Under the pieces are notes generated by a model. That model worked only from the letters and a program-made list of their open reading frames with translations. It was not told the origin of the DNA and did no database searches. From Aquila chrysaetos chrysaetos (lineage: Eukaryota; Chordata; Aves; Accipitriformes; Accipitridae), in NCBI RefSeq assembly GCF_900496995.4, contig NC_044018.1:10316501-10380500 (forward strand): 64,000 nt of DNA, in the 5' to 3' direction. Numbering within the stretch: the stretch's first letter is position 1; every line of letters begins with the position of its first letter. This document shows, one piece after another, positions 38,232-51,400 of the stretch. A program made the translations under genes and the position numbers.

Positions 38232-38323
38232 GGACCTGGCTGTCGGTTATCTCACAGGCATCGGACCATAAGCTCTGCAGGGGACCTGGCTATCTCACAG
38301 GTGTCAGACCATAAGCTCTGCAG
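38232..38323. repeat. Two-copy tandem duplication, ~50 bp period
   Basis: The first copy (38232-38280) and the second (38282-38323) both begin GGACCTGGCT and end with an ACCATAAGCTCTGCAG block. The second copy lacks 7 bp after GGCT and has a few substitutions (CATCGG to GTGTCAG-like). It is a simple local duplication in intergenic DNA. Confidence 0.85.
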
Positions 38324-38691
38324 CTGCCTGCCAGCCCCTGAGCCATCTGAGCTTGCCCAAGTCCTTGCAAAAATCTCGTTCACGTGGTTTTTAGGTTGCC
38401 ACAGCCCCTCCAAGGGCAGAGCTTTTGAGTCATGTCTGGCAAGGGACAGCAAACATGTTTGTGCCCCTTTCTGAGCACTGGGGAGGGAGACGGCTGCTGC
38501 ATCTCCATCATTTCTCTGCATTTCCTTGCCTGCTCTGCTCCAGCCCGGTTGATGGAGAATGATCTATTCTCTGGCAGAAAGGCCCTGTGCTAGTACAGGC
38601 AGAGATCACAGAGAACAGGAGCTGTAGCCTGCTGGTTTCTAACCTTTAGCATTTCTTTTTTCTCCCCCTTTTTCATCCCACTCCTACTTAG

Positions 38692-38768
38692 AATAGAATC
38701 ATAGAATCATTTAGGTTAGAAAAGACGCTTAAGATCGTTGAGTCCAACTGTAAACCTAACACTTGGTC
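38692..38768 (-). repeat. CR1 LINE 3'-end fragment
   Basis: The plus strand reads AATAGAATCATAGAATCATT, then AGGTTAGAAAAGACGCTTAA, GATCGTTGAGTCCAAC and TAAACCTAACACTTGG, which is the reverse complement of a CR1 3' UTR and octamer tail. The copy is severely 5'-truncated and has no coding part. Confidence 0.8.
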
Positions 38769-41700
38769 CCCAACAAACCTCTTCATTTTGAGGCAGGTGG
38801 CTGAGAAAACTCCTTTGGTTATGAGTCAGTGAAAGGCTCTTAGTTTAGCTATTGGAGGTAAAACTGTGTATAGAAAGTAAATACAAACATCAGCCCTAGC
38901 TGTAAATGTGGCCATATCACTGACTGGCTTCAGCTCTGTAGAAAATCCCAGTGTAACTGGTCCCAGAGTCAGGTTTTGAGCATGCGCTGAGGGTTAGGCT
39001 GCTGTCAGTGGGATTGACTGTGCAAGAAAACGGTGCTGGACAGGACCCCCCCAAAGGGTGAGACACAGCTGGGGATTGCAATTAGCACCAACAACCCACC
39101 CCTGGTCTATAGGTTGTATTTGAGTGCTCTCTAGTGGGCAGAAAAATTAGTCCCGAGGCAAACACAGCTGATGCTCACGCTCCCTGAGCCGAAGTCACCC
39201 TCCCCTGGGTGTCTGAGGCATTGGGTCCCTAATACCTACGCACCATGGGCCTGTGCTGCGTGTCTGGGAGCAGGGTTTGGAGGGCGGTTCAAAGCAGGGT
39301 CTTCTTGATCGGTGACCCTGCAGGGCAGAGGTTTGATGCGGGAGCCGTGCAGGGTCGCAGGGGATGCACATCTCGTCGGATAAGAGCTCACGCACGCAGC
39401 GCAAAGTAACATCCCAACGTGGATGTTCCCCTTTACATGGCCTTTCAGTGCTTCTCCTTGTGTTGAAGGAAAATACCTGCAGGACCTGCTCCTGCGTGTG
39501 CAGTCAGCAGGTAGAAGAGCAGATAAGTACTGTGGAAGGAGAATAGAAACATTTTTTGGTCATGAAAGGGATTTCATGAAGAGGTGGGGAAAAATGATGA
39601 TATCGACTCGTTTACCAGCCACTGCTGAGCCTCCAGGAGCCCTCTGCTCCAAGAGCCCCACCAGTGCTGGACATAGCTGCTCCGAGGGAAGATAGTTCTT
39701 GTTTCATAGCACAAAGATGTAGTGGAAACTTAGACTACTTCATTGTGACAGGAAGGTTTTTATGGAAGTCAGCTGAGGATGCAGGCCATAAAGTGGTTAT
39801 GTAGTAGATGCTCCCGGATCAGCAGGACTGTATTACTGAACCCAAATGTTCAAAGGTGTCCCAAAATAATGAGATTTATAAGGAAACTGTATTGCAATTG
39901 GGATTTACCTACATTAGGTACCTGAGGTTTGAGTTATGAGAATAACTCATTGCATTCTTCTTTTATTTCTGTGTGAAATAACAGCTAAAAGATTTTTTAT
40001 GATGATGATGGTAAAAACTGAAACAGCCACTTGACTCATGAAACAGCTACACCAGCAATAGAGGTTATATGCATCTCAAATTCTTTGTTTAAAACCTGGC
40101 TTCTCCATTATCCCTGTGTTGTGGGGACTACTATTTTAGGTTTTCAGGATGATACCATCTGTCAGCAAGAGCTCCTCTTGGAGCTTCCCAATGCTCAGAC
40201 AACTTGAACACAAAAGAAGCTCCTTCTACTTCCTACCGAGCTTAATTACTTGTCTCCCATTCATTCTTTTCCTTCACTTTCTAGATGCCTTTGACTGAAA
40301 TCAGACTGGCCTCCTTTTCTTTGAGCATCTTCTTCTATTTGGAGCCGTCATCTTTGACCTTGCCTCATCTAGTCAGAAACCACTGAGGCTCTAACACAGT
40401 ACCACACATACCTGCAGTAAAAAAATACGGGATTGTATATGGGCAGTTATTCTATGAAAATGCATTCATAGTTTTGTTACAGGGATGCTGCAGCTATGCA
40501 TAATTTAGGCTACTGAATACTAACTGCATGAATATGTTGATTAAGTTTGTTGAGGGGGAAGGGGGAAAAAAGGAAGGGGAAAAAAAAAAGAATGGATAAA
40601 AATAAATCGAGCAACCTGCCAAACCAGTCAGCACTGGAGAGTTAAGAGGCAGGAAAAAAGCCAGCAGTCCCAAAGAAAAGAGCCCTGAAACTTCAGAGAG
40701 TTTCTTCCTCTTTCCTTTGCTCATACACAACTGAACTGAGGCAAGGGAGACCCATGAAGGTGAGAGGAGCAGCTGAGGGGAACCCAAATATTGGTAGGAA
40801 ATCATAACTTTATTAGTGATGACTGTTACTGGTATTGGTTCTCAGGTTCGCTGCACATTTTGCCATAGGCCTTCCCCTGCGGGTTTCCAGTTGACGATCA
40901 GTTACACTAACAAGTCCCAGTGCCATTGTGCCTGATGTCCGGGGTGCAGGGTCTGGCCACCACTCATCGATGTGCTCTTTTCTGCCAGAAAAAAAGAAAT
41001 GAAATGGGTCAAATGGAAGAAATTTTCTACGTAGCGTCCAAAGCAATATAGGAATCAAACTCCAAATATTCAGGGATGTTGCTTCGGAAAAAGGAAAGAT
41101 TGTTGATCAGCTCCAGCTGACAGCTCTATGAGCATATTGTAGTTTTCTTCTGTCAGATTTGATTTTTGTGCAACTTTTACACCGAGATTCACTCTTCACA
41201 GTCACCACCTGATGAAAGACCCTACCCTAACCTCATGGGTAAGTCAGCTGGTTCTTTCCACAACTTCAGAGATTAGCTACACTGAGGCATTTGTTTTATT
41301 TTCCAACTACATGATGCTTTTGATGATACGGACTGTGGAGTTATAAAAATGCCACATATGATGAGACTTGCTAAGAAATTAGATAAATAGGCAGCACTTG
41401 GACTTCTTCATGAGCATACCGACATAGTGCACACAACCTCTCCAGGTCAAAGACAGACCCCAGCAATGTACTGGGGCCAAGCAGACCCTTCTGTTTGGGG
41501 AGAAAAGACCCCGTTTTTGAAGCATCTTCACAGGCACTCAGTGACGTTTGGATGGACACTGCGCAGAGAGTGTGACAAGCACTGCCTCAGCAGGGGCTTG
41601 TGGCTCAGGTCCTGCTCTATTTTTGCTGTCTTAGGCGGCAAACTGCCAGCTGCTTACTCCTTATTACTATCTGAATAAATTGAATAAAATTATCCAGGAA

Positions 41701-42462
41701 GCCAACCAGCAATAAAAATGCCATTAGAGAGGTAACTCATTTAGACATATAACTATTCAGGATATACTTATGCTTTCAGGAACTCCAGCCCAGAGCTTTT
41801 TAACCCTTCAGAGGCCACATGAGAAAGATTCATGTCTCAAAAGCATTTTCCAGTGGCTTGCAGCACTTCTGGCAAACGCAACTCCTGTGCCAGGAAGGCT
41901 GCAGCCATGTGGTGGTGTTTACACTCTGCTTAACAAAAGGTTTCCAGTGGCAAAAGCCAGGGGGAGAAAACAACCAGGATTTAGGAAGGAACTCCACTTA
42001 TGAAGTCTCCCTTTTCTGTTTGCTTTGATTCACGAGTTTCATGCTCCAGACTTCACCAGAAGCAGCAAAAGATCGTTCCGTATCTGCCAACTTTGGATGT
42101 CTCTTGATTTTTAGAGACTTCCCTCGCATCCCCAACTCCTCCAGCTGTTTCTTGCCGGGATGAAAAGCCCTAATCCACTCACCAGGTCCTCTTTTAGGGG
42201 CTGCTCCTCTCTGGGGGCACCCCTGGACCCCGCTGCGTACCCCCTCGGGGCGCAGAGCCTGTTTTTGGGGCGGCTGCACTGATGCAGCAGCAGCGTCTGG
42301 TTTCTGTCACTTTTCTAATATTCCCCAGCATCTCCTCAGGTTTCTGCTGTGATACCGAGGCGTGAGCACCAGACAGCAGAAAGCTGTGCCTAGCGTGAAG
42401 CTTTTAGTTTCTCTGTGCTTCCCTGCAGAAACTCTGCACGTCCGCGCAGAGAAGCACCGGCC

Positions 42463-42487
42463 AAAAAAAAAAAAAAAAAAAAAAAAA
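42463..42487 (+). repeat. Poly-A tract (25 A)
   Basis: An uninterrupted run of 25 A lies at the left edge of the HS1BP3 CpG island. It could be the tail of an old retroposed sequence, but I see no recognisable body upstream. Confidence 0.9.
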
Positions 42488-42850
42488 GCAGCCAGGCGCA
42501 CGAAAACGAAGCTGGGCTCCGCAGGGCAGCGGTGGGTGCCGGTGAGGGGCAGCAGAGGGAGCAGCTGCTTGCTGCTGTCTTTCCGAAACAGGGCTGGGAG
42601 CGAAGAGCGCCTCCGCGCAGCCCCGTGGCCAGGACCGCGGCGTTTGCAGCGCCCTGCGCCCGGCTGCGCTCTCGGTTGTTTTGAGGCGGAGGAGAGATGC
42701 GCTCTCCTCGGTTGTTTTGAGGCAGGGAGTCCGTGCGAGCCGTCTCGGCGGCGGAGGGAGGCGCGGGGGACGCCTCGTCCCGCCGGGGGAGGAGGAGCAG
42801 AGCGGGGCTCAGTTAGTGCAGCTCCCGCGGCAGAGGAGGCGCCCGTCGGG

Positions 42851-42932
42851 GTAGTCGTGGCCGAGTGGTTAAGGCGATGGACTAGAAATCCATTGGGGTC
42901 TCCCCGCGCAGGTTCGAATCCTGCCGACTACG
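42851..42932 (+). tRNA. tRNA-Ser (anticodon AGA)
   Basis: The 82-nt sequence folds as a class II tRNA. The acceptor GTAGTCG pairs with CGACTAC, followed by discriminator G. It has a D arm with GAGTGGTTAAGGC. The anticodon stem ATGGA/TCCAT closes the loop CTAGAAA with AGA at 42884-42886. A long variable arm (GGGGTCTCCCC) marks tRNA-Ser, and the T arm is CAGGTTCGAATCCTG. The A box (TGGCCGAGTGG) and B box (GGTTCGAATCC) are canonical, and a T5 run at 42945-42950 can end Pol III transcription. It is intact and nearly identical to the vertebrate tRNA-Ser-AGA consensus I know, so probably functional. No CCA is encoded, as expected. Confidence 0.97.
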
Positions 42933-43129
42933 AGCCGGGGCCGTTCTTTTTCTCCCCCGGCCCGGGCGTTTTCCTCCACCCGCCCTTCCCAGCCACCGTT
43001 TGTGCACCAAAGCCGCCCGCCGGCGAACATCCGGCAGGGCGGCCGCTGCCAGCCCCGGGGAAGGAAGGCGGGACCCCGTGACGGCCGGACGCGGCCTCTC
43101 CTGCCGGAGGGACGCCGCTTCCCCGCGCC

Positions 43130-43170
43130 ATGCAGCACAGCCCGGCGCCCGCCGTGCTGGTCACCACCAG
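43130..43170 (+). CDS. HS1BP3: HS1BP3 exon 1 (first 13 codons)
   Basis: The ATG at 43130 opens MQHSPAPAVLVTT and splits an Arg codon at AG|GTACCG (phase 2). The phase joins exactly to exon 2. HS1BP3 in other vertebrates begins with a similar short MQ-PAVLVT segment. The start has G at -3. It sits in a CpG island 197 bp after the tRNA-Ser gene. Confidence 0.88.
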
Positions 43171-46100
43171 GTACCGGGAGACGGGGCGGGGGGAGGGGAA
43201 GCAGAGAGCAGCGACCTCGCCGCCCGCCTCAACTTGGACAGCCGCTGTGGGCGCTGCCGCCGCGGAGCCGCCCGCCGCGGCCTTCCCTTCGCGGGGCAAG
43301 GCCCGCGCAGCCGTCCCCGCAGCGCGGGAAGGGAAGGGATGGGACGGGACGGGACGCGAGGCGGCGAGCGGCGCCTCACGGAGACAGACCCCGGGGCGGC
43401 CGCTGAGGGAGGCGGCGGAGCTGAGGGGAGGCCGAGGGGCGGCGGGCGCTGAGGCGAGGCCGGGGTGGGCGGCGGGCTGCTGGTGCGTGGGTTTGCCCCC
43501 GGGACGCTTCGGATATGTGCGGTTCCTCGAGTTTTTTGGCATTTCACAGCCGGGAGAGTTCACTGTTGTCTGGCCCGTCGTGTGTAACACCGCCGGCTGT
43601 TGGGCCCTTTCCTCCTGTGGTAACGTAGGGTCCTTTCCCTTCCACATTGGCACTGCTGGGGACACAAGGCGTGCTCCCACCCTCCAGAAACATCTGGTCC
43701 TTGTCAGTATTTCAAGGTGGGTCAGAAGGAATTAAAACTCGTTCTGAAGCGTACACCGGCGTCTTTGTGGTCGTCAGTGCTTTTGGCTGACCCCCGCTCC
43801 CCGCTGCCCTGCCCCGCGCCCCATCCCTCGTGTCCACCAGGCCACAGGGAGCCCGTCTGGCTTGAAGTTAGGCCAGCAATGGGCAAAATAAGTTTATTCT
43901 GTTTTCCCACCTTCTTGAAACCATGACCTAGGTGGGTGCAGAGGCGCTGTTTTCACTTGCGTTAAATTTTTAAAACTTGTATTTTTCCAGATGTGGTGAA
44001 TGAACCCTCAAGAAGAAAATGCTTGTGGCAATCTTTATAGAGAAATGATAGAGATATCGCGCTCTTTTTTTTTTACCCCCACAAGATATTTGAGACCACA
44101 TGAAAGCAGTTCCCTATCAGATGTGGCACGAGCAACAGAAGTGTTGATTCAGCAAGGTCCTGACTCTCGCACCCTACCTCCTAGGACATAAGTAGCAACT
44201 ATGTCAATCACATTAACATCAAAGCCATTATTTTAATCCTTAAATATTTGGCTGTATCAGGGCCTGACTTCCTTTGGAGCAGTGGCCTTGAACCTTCAAA
44301 CGTATCTGACTTAACTCACATATGCATTTTGTAGGTCTGACTTTGCATTAGCTTTAGCCTTGGAAATGGAAATCTGAACACCTGGACTTATTTTACAGTC
44401 AATAGACTTTACCACTTGCAAATTGTCCCACTGATATTGGAATGCTTTCAGTGATAATATTGGATATATATGTATGTGTGGGGTTAAGGCTTTAGCAAGT
44501 GAATATATTTTCTAGCTTATGAGATAAGATAGCTGTATAGCTGTGACCTTTTTCACTCTATACATACTGGTTTGGGGAATGGGATTCCTAGTTGCTATGG
44601 TAATACAAATAAATAGTAATCTGCATACTTGTAGTTGGACTATACAGAGAAATAAAAATGTTTGCTGGCTAATTTGTGTCTGATGTTTTGCCTTCACTTA
44701 ATGAATAAACTAGTTGTACAAGTTTTTTCTCCTTGTACTATGACCTGGGTCATTGCAGTTTGGTCGCCTTTGGGCAGAGGTTGTTGGAGCAGGGTGCTGC
44801 TGGTAGGGCTGACTTTATCAAGGCAGAAAGTGCAGAGTCTGCTCTCCTGGCCACACAGACACTGGAATAAAGTTTCTCAGGTCACAGCACTTAATATCCC
44901 TTACTTTGCTTTCTTGCTTGCAGTGGCTGCTCTCCCCCGTCCCATCTTGGCCTTTCAGCACAGAAAGCAGATTAATTAAAGTACAAAGCCTCTACATTAT
45001 AGCAAATCAAAAGACAGGAATGAAAAACTGTGGCTCTTCAGTGAACTGTGGAAACTGCTCTGTTCTGACCTTTATATAGCTTCCCCTTCCTCCGTCCCAT
45101 GCTGATCCTGCATGATCTGATCGTGCAAGCACAGTGTTGCTGGTATGAATGGTCTCGTTGTATTCAGGTGAAGTGATTCACATTAGGAAAGTAAACTGTG
45201 TGCCCGTGTCTCCCCTGAACTGTCTGTATTGTAGAAAAAAGCGTAACTTGGAGATAAACAAGCTAGATTTAAATGAAGAGTAGAAGCAATAAATGTGTGT
45301 GTCCAATTTAAACAAGCAGCTTTCTCCTTTTGCTTCTTTTTTAAAGCTACTAGTGTAAAAATAATTGTGTTTGATGTGACAAATGCAATGAAACTGTATT
45401 CTGTCTTGGGATTTGTAGGTGCTGCTTCTGTCTGAGTAACAGCAATAACAGTATCAAATGAATTAAAACACTGGGGCTGCTTATTTTGAAACTAAGGCAT
45501 TACAAGAACTACTGTGCGTTTTGGATATTACGTTCTATCTCTCGGCCTCCATGCTGATTTCTGTTCATTTAGAATAATTTTTATATTTAAAAAAACACAC
45601 AATCCTGTTGCTATGGAAGAGATAATAGGGGTAGGTTTCCTGTAAGAAATGATAATGAAAGTGATCACAAGGCCTAAAGCAAAGAAACAAAAATGTAGCT
45701 GTTCCCCCTACCTCTAATCACTTTCCATTACAGTCATTTAGCTCAGACTTTTAACTTTAAAAGAAAAACCCTGGGTGTAGATAAGGTACTTACTAACTTC
45801 ATGACATTTTTAGAACTCTTTGATGCAGCAGCTCTTACAGTGAAGTTGTTGTGTCTTCTCAGAACACCTGTACGTGGTTGGTGTTTTAAGCTAAATAAGA
45901 CCATTCAGGAAGGATGGTTTACTGGTGGTTTTCCCCTTTATTTACATCAGAGGTGAGAAGCAGGTTAATTTGTCATTTATACTCTGTGGATGTGTTAACA
46001 GAAGTAAGACACTCCTGAGTACTGACAGACTATTTTGCTGTTATAGCTGCAGTCACAACTTCTGAGTGACTACACATCTGGTGAGCATTTCCTCTGCTGC

Positions 46101-48294
46101 AGGTATATGTTAAAAAACCCAGATCCAGCTGATTTTACTGGCAGGTGTCCTTTGAGTCAGCATTTTGGCTGCCACTTAAGGAGACATTTCAAATAATGGC
46201 TGTTTGTTACGGGCTCAACAGACTGCTGTGTAAAAGCCAGGCACCTATGTATTTATACATAAGCACTATTGATTCTGTGTTTACAGCCTGACAACATGTA
46301 ACTGAGAACAAAATTTTGCCTGTTAGTGTGAACTCAAGTCCTTGGCTGGCAGAAAATGAAACGGAATCAGAGCAAACAGAGTGGCATTAAGGTACCTAGT
46401 ATAAAATCTTGGCGATGGTAGAGCTGTTGTTAAAGCCCTAATGTTTTAAACATGGCTTGCAAAGAGGATTAGGTAGAAAATTGGGCCTGTGCCCTTGTTT
46501 GTTGCTATCCAATTTATAGAGAACTCTCAAGATACTCTCTTTAAAAAGTTTTTTATTCACTTTTGTGTCGGAGATTCAGAGGTTGCCTTCTTGGGAAAAC
46601 TCAAGTTTCAAAAGAGCTGGTCAAGTTTTGACATGATGAGAGGACTCTTTTGAAACTTTGTTTGAAACTAGATTGTTTAAACCTCTTTAAAGTATATTTT
46701 AAGTTTGTATGCCTCATGTATCCTTAGGGGAAGGGCACCTGTGTTAATGAATCTAAACTTCCTAAAGGAAGAGGCAAGAATTCCGCAAGACACCTCTCCA
46801 ATCCACAGGAAGTCCAGGGAAGATGGGACTTGACATTTCCCATACAGCTAAGGTTAAAAAAAAAAAGGCAGAAAAAAAGTTTAATGAAAATAAAATTGTG
46901 GTTTGGTTTTTTTTTTTTTTTTTTTTGAAACAGTCCCTTCTGATTTCATTAAAAAACATTCACTCACACATGTGAGTGTTCAGATGCACTCGGAGATGTG
47001 TTCAGAGAGTATTCAATGCTCTGGATGGTAAACTTCTTTCTGATTCTGGCAGAGTGCTTGGTTCCAGCGACAGCAGTAGTGAGTGTGCTGTGGCTTGGCA
47101 TAGGGGTAGCTTTGGGGAAAGGATCGCTGATCAGTTTTGGTTTCCAGTCTATTGAAACAGGCTGTTTATTTCATTAAACATACCGTTCTCTTGTGCCCCA
47201 ACAGCAGCTGCTCGGTCTTACTCTTGATGCATGAGCACTATAATACGATCCTGGCATTCCTCTTGCAAAAATGTCATAAATAATTCCTTGGATGGGAATC
47301 CAGGGAGATGATGACGCCATGGTTCAGTGGATCTGAAGCTGGCAGGAGAAGAAATTGCATCGAGTAAACTGCTCCAGCAGCTCCCTTGTTGCATTTTCCT
47401 CCAAGAGGGGCCATGGGTGGTTGTGACAGTTGGCAGCTCTCAGAGGTTAATGCTGTGATTCTTTGTCTACTTTAACTAGTTATGAAAGGACAGGTGGTCT
47501 TGTTTCCAGTGGGATTTTCTGTGGGAAAGCTGCAGTACTTTAGGTAGTGTACCCTTTCTGCTGTTTGGGAACAAGACTGTCAATCAGTCAAGACCAGAAG
47601 GCAGATCCAAGAGATCATGAACTCCTTTAACTTGCTCAGTCCTGATAGGTGTTTGTCTAATTTTTCCTCAAGGACCTCCACAGATGGAAACTGTGTGGTT
47701 GGCCCAGCAGTCTGCTCCAGCAACTTCTCTTTGTATTTCAGGTTTTAAGCTAGTTCCCTGGTTGGCTCTTACAAACGTCAAGCTGTCCCTGCACTCAAGC
47801 AAGCTCCTTCTTCCGTTCGTGGCCCCTTTCAGCTATTGTCTCTGCCATTCCTGGGGATGTTCTAAGACAAAGGAGAGGTGGATAGGGCTTGGTGTGAATT
47901 GTAGTGAACAGACCTTTGCTTCAAAGCAAGCCGTGATGAAAGATCATGGGATCTTCTCATCTGCCCTGCTGGGTAGGACAACACCTTCAACTCCTGTGAG
48001 TGAAGTCCTATTCTGAATGAATCCCCATCTTCTGTTCCCAGAAATGCTATGTTCCTGGCATTTTGTCTGCAGTGGCCAGTGTCAGGTGCTTTGGGATAGA
48101 ATATAGGAAGCAGGCTATGTCCAAATTTGTATTGTTGCAGAGCAGCAACAGTGTTGGGGTGGTGTCTGACTGGTGTCCTGTTGAAATGGGAGTCTTTGCA
48201 CTGACTTTCTTGAGCTTTGAACTGGATCGTTGGAGACGGTCACTTAAAAGTCTTTGTGCCAATGCCTGAACTCTGTGTGTGTTTTCTTCCCTAG
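43171..48294 (+). other. HS1BP3: HS1BP3 intron 1
   Basis: GTACCG donor to TTCCCTAG acceptor, about 5.1 kb. The first 300 bp continue the CpG island; the rest is AT-rich. It contains a T20 tract at 46907-46926 preceded by an A-rich stretch. No other feature was recognised. Confidence 0.85.
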
Positions 48295-48460
48295 GCAAAT
48301 TCAGAATACACACACGGGGCTGGATTTGTCAGTGCCGGAATACCAGGAAATCCACGGGAAGATGATGTCTGGCCATGTAGAGTATCACATTGTCGTTGTT
48401 ACCCGACTGGCTGCCTTCAAATCAGCAAAGCACAAGCCTGAAGATGTAGTTCAATTTATG
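48295..48460 (+). CDS. HS1BP3: HS1BP3 exon 2 (PX domain, N-terminal part)
   Basis: Exon 2 enters in phase 2 and leaves in phase 0 before GTAAAT. It encodes residues 14-69: QIQNTHTGLDLSVPEY, then HGKMMSGHVEYHIVVVTRLA and SAKHKPEDVVQFM. This is the start of the PX domain of HCLS1-binding protein 3. HS1BP3 binds the haematopoietic adaptor HS1 and, via the PX domain, phosphoinositides/phosphatidic acid; it has been linked to autophagy control. The match to the human protein is strong across this exon. Confidence 0.95.
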
Positions 48461-51400
48461 GTAAATGTTTAATCAGTGCTGTGTTAGTGATCAGGTTTTT
48501 TTCTTAATCAGCTTTGATTATTTTATTTTGGTCCTGATGTAGCAGATAATTTGTCATCACAGCCTCCAGAGGTCAAGGTCCTTGGTAGGACAACACAGTC
48601 TGTACCATTCCTGCAATAGGAATATTATAATGTATTAATTGAAATTTTTATTCCAGGATCTCAAAGCAACATTGACTGTTTCTTGTTGCCTTTAAGGCAT
48701 TTTGCATTATGGGTCAACAAATAGAAACCAGTTAAGCTTTTTATAAGTCCTGCTACAAAATTAGTTTCCCTGATGTATGGATCAGTACTGGGACTTGGTA
48801 CATAAACATGAAATAAATATATAATAGTTTACTTGAATGGAGAGGGAATCATGTGGGGCAATAAGAGGAATTAATCTTGCAGTAGGTTAGCCTTGACCTA
48901 TTAGCCTTGATTTGTTAGCCTTGACATGGTTTTTAAAATCCTTAATAAGAGAGTTTTACAAGGAAGTGTCCGTATAAAATGTTACTGAGTTAGATTGTCT
49001 TTTTCATGATACCTGCAGAGTGAAGGTTTGAAAACATAGCACAAGATTCATTTCACCTGTTTTAAGTCATCTATAACATGCACACATCCACTTGAACTGT
49101 GTTACATGGGACTGTCTATTGAGTTGACGGAAAAAAGTGCATTTAGGGTACATTTCATTAGATCTGCTCACTCCCAAGAAGTGTGTTTCTCTGTCCATTG
49201 ACTATAAAGGGACTCTAAGGGGGTGCACCCTGTTGCATGCTGTGAACATCTGCCCTCTTCAGATGTTTTGGGGATAACTGTAATGTCAGAGTGATGTGAG
49301 TGTGCGGTTACCTGGTAGACCATTAGCCCTAGTGTAACTCATAATCTGTAGAAGATAGCTGATAAATGGATATTTACACAGTGTGATTTGCAGATAAAGC
49401 CACATCTGCCAATGTTGTGAAGAGGTGCATGGTGAGGATATCTCATACATTTATTGCACTCCTTATGCTATATATAACTTTATGGTAAAAGCAGCAATGC
49501 TGGCATAGGAGTTTGTTCTGTTCTCCCTCCTTGTCCCTGACTGCTTGTTCTTGCTCCTGCAGCGTTTCCTTCTGTGTGCCAGTGTCATGTGGCTATTCTG
49601 TAATGCCAGCTGAGGAACTGCTCCTGGCTAAAAATGGGTATTTGGGGGTTTGTTATTTAGTACTAACTTACACCTGTTTCTTGAGCTTGTGAGTTGCACA
49701 GCCCCATTAAAGTTTGTTTTAGGACAGGGGAAGGGCTAGACATGGGCAGATAAGAGAGGGGATGTAGAATCACTTTTTTTCTGCAGCAATGCCTGCCTAT
49801 ATTATGTAATATTTCCATGCAGCTCTGTGCAAGAAAGAACCTGACTAAACCTGAGTTGTTAAACTGTGCTATTGTCATCTTAACATTTCGCTTAGCTTAA
49901 GAAAAAGTAGATAAAATCAGCCTGTTTATAAAGAGGAGAAAAAGACTTCCTACTGTGGCCCCCCTGCTTGCTGAGATTGTCTGTTCGCATGTCCATTCTC
50001 TCTAGGAGGATTTTCAGCACTTAGTTGCTCTTCTCAAGTGAAATGAACCTTTCTGATTTCTTGTCTGCTCAGACCTCCTGACATTTCATTCTTCATGAAG
50101 AAGAAAACTGGTGTAGTCTGACGGCAATAACATTTATCTCATCAGATACATTTTTTTCAGCTGACTAAGTCTGATATATTATATAGTTTGGTGTGAGAGT
50201 AATTTAAAACTGTGAGCTGGGAGGTTGGAGGATAGATGCTTTGCATCGATTCATTCCAATGAATCTTATCTGTATGTATTACTGGAAGGAACAGAGGGAT
50301 TCACCTGTCCTAACTTATCTCTCTGTAAGTTGGATATTTTAATCTGAGTCTGTTCCTGCTTTTATAGTCAATGGGGAGAAGGGGAATGAGGTGACTCATC
50401 CTCTGGAAATGCCTCTCTTCTTTGACCGTAAAGAGAGAGCATTCTATATCTTAGGCAGCTGGGGTGGGGGGCTTCAGCTCCAGGCTAAAATGCTTAAGGC
50501 TCAATTGAGTTGCACGCAACTCACTGTCTATACCGCCAGAGGTGCCCTGGGATTTTCCACCTAGCCTTCAGAAGGATGTGAGTCTCTCATAGGTCCTGTG
50601 TGATATTTGCCTGCTCCACACAAGCCCCTTGGATACCCCAAAGCATCTCAGATGGCATGAGATGCCTGTCTTTAGGCAGAACAATCTGCTCTGTATGGTT
50701 GGTTGTCTGCATTTGCTGTGGATTTCTAAGCTCTCATCCCAGTCAGTGCAGTACTGTTGAGAAGAATGGCGCTGGCACCACTCTGAAACGGAGTGAGGTG
50801 AGATACAGTACGCCATCCAAGGTACCACTATCCAAGGTACCACTACGTGCATGTCTTCAGATGAGTTGAGTTTCAGTCACATCTTGCCAAAATGTGGTGA
50901 CTGTATCTGACTGTCATGAGAGCTGAGACACCTCCTGCATGTAGGCAGTTGTCTTAACCTGGAGGCAAGTCCCAACCCTATGGCTGCCAGGTGAGGTGAG
51001 TTGCACCCGTATTGTCTGTGTAGTGCCCTGTCCTGCTGGATGCTGTACCAGCACAAACAAGAGCCATGGCCCTTCCCAAGAGAGTTTGCAGGTGAAGCGT
51101 AAGAGAACCAGGTGGCTGGGGAACAGCAGAGAAGAATGAGATGACAAGTAGGTTTGAGAAAGCAGGTAGGCATGGTAGGATTTTCATTGGCTCTGGATAC
51201 ATTAATCCAATTTTAGCTACCTCAGGAGCCAGGTCTGTGTTTTGAGACCCTTTGTCTTTCTTCTCCTTCCCCTCTTTCTCTCCCTCAAATATTAGCTAAA
51301 TTGATTTTGCTTGTCTAGCTATTCTTCCACCTGCTTCCAGTTGAAGTGACTGCCCGACACACTCTTGTGCCCTAGGTGGCAGCAAAGAAACTGGCTTTCT

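Larger units (their letters stand above)
27151..42500. other. Intergenic region between divergent GDF7 and HS1BP3
   Basis: About 15 kb without a supported gene. It contains an 11-bp CpG minisatellite (27609-27745), a CA-rich tract (28815-28935), a CR1 fragment (38692-38768), a 50-bp tandem duplication (38232-38323) and a 25-A tract at 42463-42487. Longest open frames here (for example 31435-32028) have no protein-like features. GDF7 regulatory elements could lie here but none can be identified from sequence alone. Confidence 0.7.
42520..43480 (+). promoter_or_regulatory. HS1BP3: CpG island / promoter region of HS1BP3
   Basis: Dense CpG and high GC content surround the HS1BP3 first exon, with no TATA box evident. 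The island also contains the tRNA-Ser gene at 42851-42932. A direct repeat TCTCCTCGGTTGTTTTGAGGC-like (about 42670-42722) lies upstream. The transcription start is not placed. Confidence 0.7.

Noticed and set aside
42362-43081. 239-codon open frame overlapping the tRNA and a poly-A tract
   Set aside because: It translates through A25 (poly-Lys) and through the tRNA-Ser gene, so it cannot be a genuine protein.
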